The position numbers and the translations under genes were made by a program. This document shows positions 26,192-33,461 of a stretch of DNA of 33,461 bases, piece by piece. Location: contig JAQBFV010000177.1 of NCBI GenBank assembly GCA_032123035.1, forward strand, positions 1 to 33,461, read 5' to 3'. Source of the stretch: SG8-41 sp032123035. Its GTDB lineage: Bacteria > Pseudomonadota > Gammaproteobacteria > Burkholderiales > SG8-41. The notes beneath the pieces are model-generated. The model was not told the DNA's origin. It did not search any database and saw nothing but the letters and a program-made list of their open reading frames with translations. Each line of letters opens with the position of its first letter. Position 1 is the stretch's first letter.

Positions 26192-26208
26192 GCTTGCGCT
26201 TCCTCGCG

Positions 26209-26290
26209 TAACGAAATAACTAAGTGACTGAGTCATCAAGTGATTACTTCACACCATCACGATGTCGCCCGGTCATCTTGTCACTTCATC
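26209..26290. repeat. Degenerate heptamer repeat locus G (rpsR-rplI spacer)
   Basis: AAGTGACT, GAGTCATC, AAGTGATT and GTCACTTC-type units in loose period-7 order, in both senses. More decayed than the other loci. It lies inside the ribosomal operon between rpsR and rplI, where it would be transcribed. Confidence 0.5.
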
Positions 26291-26334
26291 TTGGTTTTAC
26301 CGTTTTACTCGTTCCTGGAACGGGTTAGCGGATT

Positions 26335-26649
26335 TCAGTGAAGATCGGTGTACGGCATCAGCGCGAGATAGCGCGCACGGTTGATTGCCACCGAGAGTTG
26401 CCGCTGATACCGGGCCTTCGTGCCGGTGATGCGGGCCGGGATGATCTTGCCGTTTTCGTTGACAAAGTCCTTCAGCAGATTGACGTCCTTGTAATCAACC
26501 CACTTGATGCCCTCCGCGGTGAAACGGCAGAACTTGCGGCGCCGGAAAAGCTGGCCGCGCCCGCGGCTGTCGCGCCCCTTGCCCTTGACGAATTTCCCGC
26601 CTTTGCGGCCGCCTCTACCCCCGGACTTGCCTCGTCTCGCCATCGCCAT
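26335..26649 (-). CDS. rpsR: 30S ribosomal protein S18
   Basis: 104 residues; binds 16S rRNA together with S6 on the platform. The core RRKFCRFTAEGIKWVDYKDVNLLKDFVNENGKIIPARITGTKARYQRQLSVAINRARYLALMPY is fully conserved. The N-terminus is longer and more basic than the ~75-residue E. coli form (ARRGKSGGRGGRKGGKFVKG). ATG 26649 has AAGGA about 8 nt upstream; ATG 26643 is in frame. It overlaps priB by 35 nt. Confidence 0.97.
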   Translation of the reverse strand: MAMARRGKSGGRGGRKGGKFVKGKGRDSRGRGQLFRRRKFCRFTAEGIKWVDYKDVNLLKDFVNENGKIIPARITGTKARYQRQLSVAINRARYLALMPYTDLH

Positions 26650-26950
26650 AACTGTCGTCCTTTGTAGTCTCTGCTTCGGTTGCGTGCAAAATAACCTGTC
26701 TACTCATTCGGTTCCTGCGGTTGAGAAACCCGCTCACGGTGACCGTCTGCCCCGCCTTGAGCCGGGCCAGCCTGACTGCCACCTCTCCCATCGCCACGGC
26801 GCCCATCTCGCACTCGACCTGGCGTTTGAAACCGGCTTCGTTCTGTTGCGAGCGGTGTTGCAGCTTGAAGTGCAGGAGCGGAATCCCGGCCGGAGTGTGG
26901 CGGAGCGGCTCGATCTCGGTGAGTTCACCGTGGAGCGCGACCGCGTTCAC
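26615..26950 (-). CDS. priB: Primosomal replication protein N (PriB)
   Basis: A 111-residue single-strand DNA-binding OB-fold protein that helps PriA reload DnaB at stalled forks. HGELTEIEPLRHTPAGIPLLHFKLQHRS and GEVAVRLARLKAGQTVTVSGFLNRR are typical. It starts with GTG at 26950, 5 nt after the rpsF stop, and ends inside rpsR, so all three are coupled. The rpsF-priB-rpsR order points to beta- or gammaproteobacteria. Confidence 0.94.
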   Translation of the reverse strand: MNAVALHGELTEIEPLRHTPAGIPLLHFKLQHRSQQNEAGFKRQVECEMGAVAMGEVAVRLARLKAGQTVTVSGFLNRRNRMSRQVILHATEAETTKDDSYGDGETRQVRG

Positions 26951-26955
26951 ATCCG

Positions 26956-27417
26956 CTAGCTGGCTGATTCTGTTGGCTCCGGATCTGGAGCTGGATCCAG
27001 AGCTGGAGCTGGAGCTGGAGCCAGAGCTGGAGCCAGAGCCGGCGGTGCGGGCGCGGGCCGAGCGCTTTCGGCAACAGGCGCACCTAGCGACCGTGACTTC
27101 TCTTCCTTCATCATCGGCGAGGGCGCGGTCACAGCCTCATCCATTTTCACGATAAGGTGGCGCAGCACGGCGTCGTTGAACTTGAATGCGTGCTGGAACT
27201 CGGTCAGCGTCTCACCGTCGCATTCCACGTTCATGAGCACGTAGTGGGCCTTGTGCACCTTCTCCAGCGGAAACGAAAGCTGGCGGCGGCCCCAGTCTTC
27301 CAGACGGTGGATCGTGCCGTTCCGCCCGGTCACCATCTGGCGGTAGCGGTCGATCATGCCCGGGACCTGCTCGCTCTGGTCCGGATGGACAATGAAAACG
27401 ATCTCGTAGTGGCGCAT
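26956..27417 (-). CDS. rpsF: 30S ribosomal protein S6 with a long Ala-Pro-rich tail
   Basis: 153 residues. The globular part (MRHYEIVFIVHPDQSEQVPGM to VKMDEAVTAPSPMMKEEKS) is normal S6 and pairs with S18 on the 30S platform. About 45 residues are added at the C-terminus, largely Ala-Pro with Asp and Glu (ARPAPAPPALAPALAPAPAP). They are encoded partly by tandem GGAGCT/AGCTCC-type hexamers at about 26985-27040. In other bacteria this tail is short and can be glutamylated by RimK. ATG 27417 is preceded by AAGGAG. Confidence 0.96.
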   Translation of the reverse strand: MRHYEIVFIVHPDQSEQVPGMIDRYRQMVTGRNGTIHRLEDWGRRQLSFPLEKVHKAHYVLMNVECDGETLTEFQHAFKFNDAVLRHLIVKMDEAVTAPSPMMKEEKSRSLGAPVAESARPAPAPPALAPALAPAPAPALDPAPDPEPTESAS

Positions 27418-27440
27418 TCTGATATCTCCTTATGGGTAAA

Positions 27441-27468
27441 GCCTCCCGTGATGCGTACACGGTGAGGC
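27441..27468 (-). promoter_or_regulatory. Hairpin in the rpsF leader, candidate S6:S18 autoregulatory site
   Basis: On the minus strand GCCTC-A-CCGTG pairs with CACGG-GAGGC around a 7-nt loop (TACGCAT), leaving one bulged A. It lies between the promoter and the rpsF ribosome-binding site. S6:S18-binding leaders with a CCG-containing hairpin are known in proteobacterial rpsF operons. The match is by position and general shape only; a covariance-model search was not possible. Confidence 0.4.
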
Positions 27469-27517
27469 AAGGACCAAGGCCACCGACCGAACGGGGCCCC
27501 AACTACAGAAGGCGCGG

Positions 27518-27545
27518 ATTATACAGGAGCTTTTGGCGAGTTCAA
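27518..27545 (-). promoter_or_regulatory. Sigma70 promoter of the rpsF operon
   Basis: A perfect -10 box TATAAT (27518-27523) and -35 TTGAAC (27540-27545) with a 16-nt spacer, giving a leader of roughly 95 nt to rpsF. The -35 box lies in the loop of the inverted repeat at 27528-27561, so promoter and hairpin overlap. Confidence 0.75.
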
Positions 27546-27561
27546 AGCCTCGCCAAAAGCT
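27528..27561 (-). terminator. 13-bp perfect hairpin after tpsA, overlapping the rpsF promoter
   Basis: AGCTTTTGGCGAG (27528-27540) and CTCGCCAAAAGCT (27549-27561) are perfectly complementary around an 8-nt loop. It lies about 110 nt after the tpsA stop. There is no T run after the stem, so termination is uncertain; it may insulate rpsF from tpsA transcription or bind a protein. Confidence 0.5.
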
Positions 27562-27632
27562 AATCAGCGAGCCGGAAACAACGAGCGAGAATCAGCAAGC
27601 CTGCAGAAAGCACGATAACGCGGACCTGGTTC

Positions 27633-27660
27633 TTACCGTTCACCGGTCACCGGTCACTGA
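27633..27660. repeat. Short heptamer repeat locus H downstream of tpsA
   Basis: TTACCGT, then TCACCGG twice and TCACTGA with period 7. It is short and ends about 10 nt before the tpsA stop codon. Confidence 0.5.
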
Positions 27661-27669
27661 TCATCGGTG

Positions 27670-30183
27670 TCAGGAGCAGCCACGGCTCGTACACCGCCGC
27701 CCGCCGGAGCTCACGCCAGCAGCGGCACCGGTCGCGCCCTGGCTCGTACCGCCACCGGTGCAGACCGGTTTCTTCGCCGTATCGGACTTATCCTCTTCGG
27801 TATCCTCGGTTCCCGATGAAATTGCCGCGGGTGGCGTTACGGCCTGGTCGGTCGAGCTGACCAAGACGTTTTCGGCGCGGACAAATTGTGGCTCAACGAC
27901 GGGTGGCAGTCCACTCGACCCGCTGGGGCCGCTAAACCCCGGGCACAGTCCGCCGTTCAGCGAGCAAACTCCGGTGCCCACATCGATTAAACCGCTTGGC
28001 CCCAGGACTACATTGCCTGCATTGATGGTCAAGTTGTCGTTACCCGCAGTCGTGTTGATCGTATTGTTGACATTGACAGTGCCCAATGTCGTGATCGCGA
28101 CATCCTGAAATGCGGTGATCGCGCGATCGAGCGTGATGCCACCCGCGCCAGCGATTAGTTGGAAGGACGACCCGGACTGCGGAGAGAGCGGAATGGGTCC
28201 CGCCGTGCTGTTGGTGATCGAATTGACGGTAAGTGTCTGAGCGTTGAGCCCCAGTCCATCGCTTCCGCCAGTCGTCGCCCGCCCCATCACCAGCGCGCCA
28301 GCCGTTTGTAGGCGAGCGATATCTTGACTGGAAAGCTGAGTTGCGCCAGGAGCGCCGATTCCAAAATCGAGCGAACCTGCAGCGCTAAGCGAAAGTTGAA
28401 TCCCGCCGGTACCCGCGAGAACGTCGTTACGGAGATCGAAACCGCCATTGCTCTTATCTCCCCCGCCGATCAGCGTGATCAGTCCACCGGTGGCCCCGCC
28501 TCCACGGGTGCTGACGGCCGCATCGATCCGCACCTGGCCCACGCCGTCTCCACCGCCAGAAGGTGAATGCGGTGAATCCGCTTCAAGCTGAATATCGCCG
28601 CCTTGGGTCGTCAACGAAGCATTGATCCGGATATCTTCGCCAGCTTGCGCAATGAATCCCACGCCGGCATTTGTCATGCTGACAGGCGCGTTAACTTCGA
28701 TATCGCGCTGCGCCTGAAGCACCACGTTCGCAGATGCGCCAGATACCGTTGCCGATGTCAACGTAAAATCCGCAGCGCCGCTGTCCGCAAACAGGATCTG
28801 CCAAGCCGACTGACCGGCCGGCACATTCGCGTTTAGCTGGTTATCATCCAAGCCTGCGGCCTCGATCTTGATATCGCGTGGATCTAGCAGCAAAGTGCCA
28901 AAAGATCCACCTGATGCACTCAGGTCAGCTTCCCCGCGATAAATCAGAACTTCTTTACCCGACACCTCCGCAAACCCGCCGTCGCCATCATTGGCGCCCC
29001 CGCGGGCGCTGATGTTCCCGTAATAGCGCGTCGTGTCATCCGACCACACGATCACCTTGCCCCCATCACCACTGACAACAGCGTCAGCGGTGATCATGGT
29101 GTTGGGACCCACGTACGTGCGGAAAGCATTTTGAACGTCCGGATTCTTGCCCTGGAAGTCGCCGCCGACCAAGACCACGCCCCCGCCTGTCTCGCCCGAG
29201 ACGTCAACGCTCGCACTGCCGATCAGCCCCACCTTGTTACCCAGAACCTCGACCGTGCCGCCTTTGCCTTCGCTTCCCTTCGCCTCGATCGTTCCAGCAA
29301 CGAGGGTGGTGTCGCCCGATTCCACCGTGACGCTGCCACCGTTCGGACCGTTCGCCGTAGTGAGACTGCCCGCTTCAAGGGTCGCGCTCTGCGTCGCCTT
29401 GAGCACGACGCGCCCGTCTTCGGTCAGCTGCGCGCTGTCAGCCCGGATCGTGCCCGAGTGGTTGATAAGACCCGCGTAGATGCCGACCCTTCCGGCATCC
29501 GCCACGATGCTCCCCATGTTCACCGCCTCATTGTCGGGCGCGGTGACTTCCACTCTCAGGTTCGGCGTGCCCGGGCTCACCAGCTCGACACGGTTGCCGG
29601 CGGCCAGCACCACTTCGCCCTGCGGGCTCTTGATCAGCCCTTTGTTCTCAACGCTTGCCCCGACCAAGTAGACCTGCCCCCCGCTTGGGGTCGTTATCGC
29701 CCCTTCGTTCACCACGCTGCCCGCGCCGGCCACCTCGGTGAACTTCAACTTCCCACCCAGGAAGTCCGCATCCGAGAGCTGCAAGGTGGAGGCCACCAGC
29801 CCCGCCACATCGATCTGGGCGTTGGCGCCAAAAACGATGCCGTTGGGGTTGATGAGAAAGACCCGGCCGTTGGACTGCAGTGCGCCTAGAATTGCTGAAG
29901 GGTTCTGGCCGATGACGCGGTTCAATACCGCGCTCGAGGCCGATTGCTGCAGAAAGCGCGTGATCTCGCTCGCCCCGATCGAGAAGCCCTGCCAGTTGAT
30001 GATGGCGTTGGGGCTGTTGGTGATCTGCAGCAGGTTGCCCTGCTGGTGGATGTTGACCTGGCCATTGGCGACCGAAGCGCCGGTCGGGTTCGCCAGAACC
30101 GCAGGCGCGGCAAAGCAGGACGCCACCGCAAGCGCAATGGCAGCCCGGCGCAGCCGACCGCGGAGCCTCCAACTTGGTGTCAC
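27670..30183 (-). CDS. Two-partner secretion exoprotein (filamentous-haemagglutinin-type TpsA)
   Basis: About 837 residues, short for the family. A long N-terminal signal (WRLRGRLRRAAIALAVASCFAAPAVLA) is followed by the TPS secretion domain starting NPTGASVANGQVNIHQQGN, with INWQGFSIGASEITRF, NRVIGQNPSAILGAL and the NPNG motif in VFLINPNGIVFG. The rest is Gly/Ala/Val-rich beta-helix repeat with no adhesin or toxin domain recognised. The C-terminal 80 residues hold a Glu/Asp-rich stretch and Cys residues near the end (KKPVCTGGG, RRCTSRGCS), recalling HMW1-type adhesins tethered by a C-terminal disulfide. GTG 30183 is preferred because AAGGGGG lies 6 nt upstream; GTG 30210 is an alternative. 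Its transporter is encoded just upstream. Confidence 0.9.
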   Translation of the reverse strand: MTPSWRLRGRLRRAAIALAVASCFAAPAVLANPTGASVANGQVNIHQQGNLLQITNSPNAIINWQGFSIGASEITRFLQQSASSAVLNRVIGQNPSAILGALQSNGRVFLINPNGIVFGANAQIDVAGLVASTLQLSDADFLGGKLKFTEVAGAGSVVNEGAITTPSGGQVYLVGASVENKGLIKSPQGEVVLAAGNRVELVSPGTPNLRVEVTAPDNEAVNMGSIVADAGRVGIYAGLINHSGTIRADSAQLTEDGRVVLKATQSATLEAGSLTTANGPNGGSVTVESGDTTLVAGTIEAKGSEGKGGTVEVLGNKVGLIGSASVDVSGETGGGVVLVGGDFQGKNPDVQNAFRTYVGPNTMITADAVVSGDGGKVIVWSDDTTRYYGNISARGGANDGDGGFAEVSGKEVLIYRGEADLSASGGSFGTLLLDPRDIKIEAAGLDDNQLNANVPAGQSAWQILFADSGAADFTLTSATVSGASANVVLQAQRDIEVNAPVSMTNAGVGFIAQAGEDIRINASLTTQGGDIQLEADSPHSPSGGGDGVGQVRIDAAVSTRGGGATGGLITLIGGGDKSNGGFDLRNDVLAGTGGIQLSLSAAGSLDFGIGAPGATQLSSQDIARLQTAGALVMGRATTGGSDGLGLNAQTLTVNSITNSTAGPIPLSPQSGSSFQLIAGAGGITLDRAITAFQDVAITTLGTVNVNNTINTTAGNDNLTINAGNVVLGPSGLIDVGTGVCSLNGGLCPGFSGPSGSSGLPPVVEPQFVRAENVLVSSTDQAVTPPAAISSGTEDTEEDKSDTAKKPVCTGGGTSQGATGAAAGVSSGGRRCTSRGCS

Positions 30184-30710
30184 GCATCCCCCTTGGAATG
30201 TCGAGTACACGGCGTACGGTGGAAAAACCGTCCGCCGGACCGTTCATCCAGAAAGTTCATTTCAACCGCCGTGCCGAGTCAAATCAATCCCTTAGTCCGG
30301 TCATTTCAAGCAACGCGGTGCGCTGCTAACCCGACTTCGGTAACTCTTGTCTTCGATTAGGCAAATACCGGGCCAACGTCACACATCGCATGTGCAGAAA
30401 TTCACGCTTCGGACGCCAACCCAGGAGCGGCCACTAACAGGGGAGAAAGCAGACTCGCTTGGGGCCGCGGTCCTTAATATCACTACCAAAACATCACCGG
30501 AAATTAAGGGCCCACTGGCAAGTGTGGTGTAGCGATCTGGGAGCCTTACCACCCGCCACGAATTGCTAAAAGCTATTCAAAAACTCGAAATCGGATGCTG
30601 CCAATGGACGCCGGTGCACGTAGATCACTGCAACAGCTCCATAAGCAGAAGATTCTATCGGCGTGTATCTGCGTTTATCGGCAGCTGATTCCGGTTTTTC
30701 AAGACAAGGG
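30184..30710. other. Non-coding stretch between tpsB and tpsA
   Basis: About 527 bases without a convincing gene; a 61-codon plus-strand frame at 30347-30532 has no ribosome-binding site or recognisable content. Base composition is visibly less GC-rich than the neighbours. A weak TTGACT followed 17 nt later by TGAACT on the minus strand near 30260-30290 might drive tpsA, but it is unconvincing. No heptamer array is present. Such a long gap is unusual for a tpsBA pair and suggests separate control of tpsA. Confidence 0.5.
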
Positions 30711-32342
30711 TTAATAAATGATCGCGAGCGCAGCACTCACGCGCCAGCTGCCCTCCTCGCGATTCGGAGTCGGCTTCAGGATATTGGCCACATCAACGCG
30801 CAGACTGAACGATTTGGCGTGGCTTAGCCGCAAGCCTACGCCCGTGCTCGCCAGTACGGTATGCGCGATCTCTCCCGGGAGCGGATCGTTGCGGGTAACC
30901 GAACCGTAGTCGTAGAACGCAAGAAACCGTATGCGCAAATCGTCGGAGACTTTCAGCTGCGGCGCAACATCGGGCGTATACAGTTCCGCCTGGCCGGAGT
31001 AGCCGCGGTCGTTGGCGACCTCGCGCAAGAGGTAGCCGCGAACGCTATCCGGACCGCCGATCCCGTATTGCTCGCCCGGGACCAGCAGGTCGTCCGTGTA
31101 CTGCCCGTTGGCGCCCAGGCGCGTCTGCCATTCGTTCTGGAACTGCCGGACGTAGTTGAAGCCGGCGCGCAAGGCATTGTAGCTGGCGTCCGCACCGGCC
31201 CGGGTCAGCGTAAACGCGAGCTGGCCCCCATCGTTGCCGCCAGGAATGTTATGCGAGGCGCTTCCAAAGAAAGACAATTCCGCGGCCGCGTAGCGCCGTA
31301 GTCCACTATAGGCAAGGCTAACTGGATGCAGCGTAATGTCCGGCACAATGTTCTGCCCCGCGAACAGGACCTCGTTGTCGAACTGCCGGTAATCGAGGCC
31401 GAAGGACAGCTTCTGCTCGAGCTCTCCCCAGCGCGGAAGCAGGTAGTTCCAGCGCGCGATGCCGATGATGCCCTTCCCGCTCACGTTGAACAGCCCCTGC
31501 GCCGACCCGGAATCGACGTTCGAGTAGCCCGCGATGAGGTCGAGCGAGCTGTTCAGATCGTAGAACGGCACACGGTAGCCCACGCCGTAGATCGAAACCT
31601 TGTCAAGATCGGTCGGCGAGGTGATGTACTGCGCCGTCAGCGTGTGATCCCGGTTGAAGAGATTGGAGTGCTGGTACCCGATTCCGAGACGGTAGTCGCC
31701 GGTTTCCCCGGTCCCGGTATTGTCGAGCGTGAGAAAGCCGCGCCAAGGCTTGTCGTCATCGACCTTGATGTTGACGTCAACTTCGCCCTCCGCAGCACCC
31801 GAGCGCAGCAGCACGTTGGTCTGCTTGACCGGGTGCTCGCCCAGGAGCTGCAGATTGCGCGCGATCTCGCGTGAATTGGGCGTCTCCCCTTCCTTGACCG
31901 TCGGCAGGCTGCGCCGGATGTTCTCGGCATCGAAGTGCTTGTTGCCGTCGATGAGAACGCGCCCGATGCGCGGCTGGACCACCCGGAACTGCACCACGCC
32001 CTGGGTGATGTCCTGCTCCGGCAGCAAGACCCGCGCCACGCCGTATCCGCGATCACGGTAGGACTGCTCGAGCGCTTCCAGTGCCCGCTGAATGTCGGCG
32101 AAATCCTTGTTCTTGCCGATGAACGGCGCGACCGTTGCCTGGACCGCTTCCGCCGACAACAAGGTATTGCCCTGGACGTCGAAGCGCTTGATCTCGAAGC
32201 GCGTAGGAGGAATCGGCGCTTGCGACTGTTGGGCACGAGAAACGAGCGAGACCGACGCGAGAGCACACCCCGCGAGCAGCAGAGCGGCGACCCAGACCAC
32301 CCGGCGCCAACCGGGTAGTTTCGTCTTCTTACTCGCGTCCAA
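30711..32342 (-). CDS. Two-partner secretion outer-membrane transporter (FhaC/ShlB-type TpsB)
   Basis: 543 residues; an Omp85-superfamily barrel that exports the TpsA exoprotein. After the signal (WRRVVWVAALLLAGCALASV) there are two POTRA domains at about residues 45-200 (RFEIKRFDVQGNTLLS; VVQPRIGRVLIDGNKHFD), then a 16-strand barrel. The lid-lock motif is visible in GIGGPDSVRGYLLREVANDRG (VRGY), and the last residue is an aromatic Tyr (ALAIIY), needed for assembly by Bam. The start is a TTG at 32342. LAGC looks like a lipobox but the family is not lipidated. Confidence 0.93.
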   Translation of the reverse strand: MDASKKTKLPGWRRVVWVAALLLAGCALASVSLVSRAQQSQAPIPPTRFEIKRFDVQGNTLLSAEAVQATVAPFIGKNKDFADIQRALEALEQSYRDRGYGVARVLLPEQDITQGVVQFRVVQPRIGRVLIDGNKHFDAENIRRSLPTVKEGETPNSREIARNLQLLGEHPVKQTNVLLRSGAAEGEVDVNIKVDDDKPWRGFLTLDNTGTGETGDYRLGIGYQHSNLFNRDHTLTAQYITSPTDLDKVSIYGVGYRVPFYDLNSSLDLIAGYSNVDSGSAQGLFNVSGKGIIGIARWNYLLPRWGELEQKLSFGLDYRQFDNEVLFAGQNIVPDITLHPVSLAYSGLRRYAAAELSFFGSASHNIPGGNDGGQLAFTLTRAGADASYNALRAGFNYVRQFQNEWQTRLGANGQYTDDLLVPGEQYGIGGPDSVRGYLLREVANDRGYSGQAELYTPDVAPQLKVSDDLRIRFLAFYDYGSVTRNDPLPGEIAHTVLASTGVGLRLSHAKSFSLRVDVANILKPTPNREEGSWRVSAALAIIY

Positions 32343-32462
32343 TTTCTTCTTTAAGTGTTTTCGAGGTACCCGTCGTTATTTCATGATTTTATGATTGAAA
32401 TCGTGAATTGTCTACTGAGGAAGCTTCTCGCTTCAAGGCCAAACCCGACGGCCGCCTCGTTA

Positions 32463-33206
32463 TTACCGGGCGAGCAGCGCGCGCTGACGGCGCGTTTCCG
32501 CGAGACAGATGCCGGCGGAAACCGAAACGTTCAAGCTCTCGACCGTGCCGATCATCGGAATGCGCACGAGCTGGTCGCAATTCTCGCGCGTGAGCCGGCG
32601 CATGCCCTCGCCCTCCGCGCCGAGCACCCACGCCAGCGGCCCTTCAAGCTTGACTGAATAAAGCTCGTTCTCACCGTTCTGGTCGGCGCCCATTAGCCAG
32701 ACTCCGCGTTCCTTCAGGTCGCGCATCGCGCGCGCGAGGTTCGTTACGGCAATAAACGGCACCGTTTCCGCCGCGCCACTGGCAACCTTCTCGACCGTCG
32801 CATTGATCCCGACCGCACGGTCCTTTGGCGTGATCACCGCGTGCACGCCCAAGGCATCGGCCACCCGCAGGCATGCACCCAGGTTGTGCGGATCGGTCAC
32901 ACCGTCGAGGATCAGCAACAGCGCGGGCTCCTGGAGATTCTCCAGCACGCTCTCGAGGTCTCGCGCGGGACCCGCCATCTCGACGCGCGCTGCCACCCCC
33001 TGATGGCGGGCGTGCTGCGTCATGCCGTCGAGCCGCGCGCCGTCTACCTTGATCACGCGCACGCCACGCTCGCCCGCAAGCCGCTCGAACTCGCGCGCGC
33101 GGCGGTCTTCGCGCCCCTGATCGAGCAGGATCTCTTTTACGCTGGCGGCGTTCTGCCGCAGCCGGCTCGTGACGGCGTGGAAGCCATAGATGAGGCGTGC
33201 TCGCAA
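32463..33206 (-). CDS. rlmB: 23S rRNA (guanosine2251-2'-O)-methyltransferase RlmB
   Basis: 247 residues, normal length; a SPOUT methyltransferase that modifies G2251 in the ribosomal P loop. It starts RLIYGFHAVTSRLRQNAASVKEI and carries the trefoil-knot motifs LLILDGVTDPHNLGACLRVADA, WVLGAEGEGMRRLTRENCDQLVRIPM and GTVESLNVSVSAGICL. No ATG or GTG precedes the conserved N-terminus; TTG 33206 gives MRARLIYGF, the expected length. Immediately upstream, the usual partner (rnr) is missing and a formate dehydrogenase fragment is present instead, with about 13 bases shared across the join. The true start may have been altered by that join. Confidence 0.93.
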   Translation of the reverse strand: MRARLIYGFHAVTSRLRQNAASVKEILLDQGREDRRAREFERLAGERGVRVIKVDGARLDGMTQHARHQGVAARVEMAGPARDLESVLENLQEPALLLILDGVTDPHNLGACLRVADALGVHAVITPKDRAVGINATVEKVASGAAETVPFIAVTNLARAMRDLKERGVWLMGADQNGENELYSVKLEGPLAWVLGAEGEGMRRLTRENCDQLVRIPMIGTVESLNVSVSAGICLAETRRQRALLAR

Positions 33207-33461
33207 TGTTTCATGTCCGGATCGGAGACCACCGTGTTCTCGCCGTCGATCAGCATCGCCCGGATCTTGTCTCCACACAGCTCGAGCGCCGTGACCTTGG
33301 TCATGCCGTTCTCGAGATCGATCTCATGTCCGTACAGCGCGGCGAACTTCGCCTGGTGATCCGGATTCGTGACCGCCTGGAAACCCGGGTAGTTGTTGGG
33401 CAGCGCGCCTGCATCGCCCGCGCCCTGGATGTTGTTCTGTCCGCGCATCGGGTTGATGCCC
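33194..33461 (-). pseudogene. Fragment of a second formate dehydrogenase alpha subunit, joined to rlmB
   Basis: Translating minus from the right edge gives GINPMRGQNNIQGAGDAGAL, then PNNYPGFQAVTNPDHQAKF, ALELCGDKIRAMLIDGENTV and VSDPDMKHCEHA, a mid-protein piece of a cytosolic-type FDH alpha subunit (the MRGQNNIQG block corresponds to YRGHDNVQG of the fdhA at the left edge). FDH similarity stops near 33194, where the frame runs into the rlmB coding sequence. Either the gene is truncated or the contig is chimeric here. It is a different paralogue from the left-edge gene. Confidence 0.75.

Noticed and set aside
30347..30532. 61-codon plus-strand gene between tpsA and tpsB
   Set aside because: No ribosome-binding site, no recognisable motif and no operon context.
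32250..32342. TpsB as a lipoprotein because of LAGC in its signal region
   Set aside because: The family is an Omp85-type barrel with an ordinary Sec signal; the Cys lies in the hydrophobic core and cleavage after the later Ala is more likely.

Overview
The window looks like chromosomal DNA of a GC-rich betaproteobacterium, probably an environmental or metagenome-assembled lineage. The evidence is the rpsF-priB-rpsR-rplI-dnaB order with priB present, the ybbA/ybbP/tesA block, mtfA, a periplasmic Tat-type formate dehydrogenase cluster and the overall protein flavour. Gene density is high and most genes are complete; only the two edges are partial. No tRNA, rRNA, CRISPR array, prophage or intact transposase was seen.

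Layout. Bases 1-6241 (minus strand) hold a formate dehydrogenase (FDH) module: the catalytic subunit fdhA (cut by the left edge, cysteine type), a 66-residue Tat-signal protein, a TorD-like chaperone, a large poly-[4Fe-4S] protein, DUF3306 and DUF3305. Bases 6394-9131 (plus strand) hold the matching cofactor genes moaA, fdhD and mobA, which supply molybdopterin, sulfuration and the guanine dinucleotide form of the cofactor. Bases 9156-18139 (minus) carry glucokinase, a GGDEF/EAL protein, MtfA peptidase, RmuC and a YbbP/YbbA ABC system, with the lysophospholipase TesA diverging from ybbA.

Bases 18821-21048 are a selenium locus. selD itself contains an in-frame UGA (selenocysteine) at codon 21 with a plausible bSECIS hairpin, and it diverges from mnmH (tRNA 2-selenouridine synthase). 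It is followed by an ArnD-like deacetylase homologue that has lost its metal-site residues, a Bcp peroxiredoxin and a PIN-PhoH protein. On the minus strand, 24197-27417 is dnaB, rplI, rpsR, priB and rpsF with a recognisable promoter and leader. A two-partner secretion pair (tpsA exoprotein, tpsB transporter; 27670-32342) lies between this ribosomal operon and rlmB. The last ~260 bases are a fragment of a second, different FDH alpha subunit abutting the rlmB start.

The most unusual signal is a set of at least eight non-coding or gene-start loci made of tandem 7-base repeats. Each locus has its own heptamer, but all fit a loose common form, and several have an inverted partner array. One array lies inside the apparent 5' coding region of mobA, next to a 20-bp near-perfect palindrome, so heptamer gain or loss would shift the frame. 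A ~265-bp element with 22-bp terminal inverted repeats sits between mtfA and rmuC and looks like a MITE.
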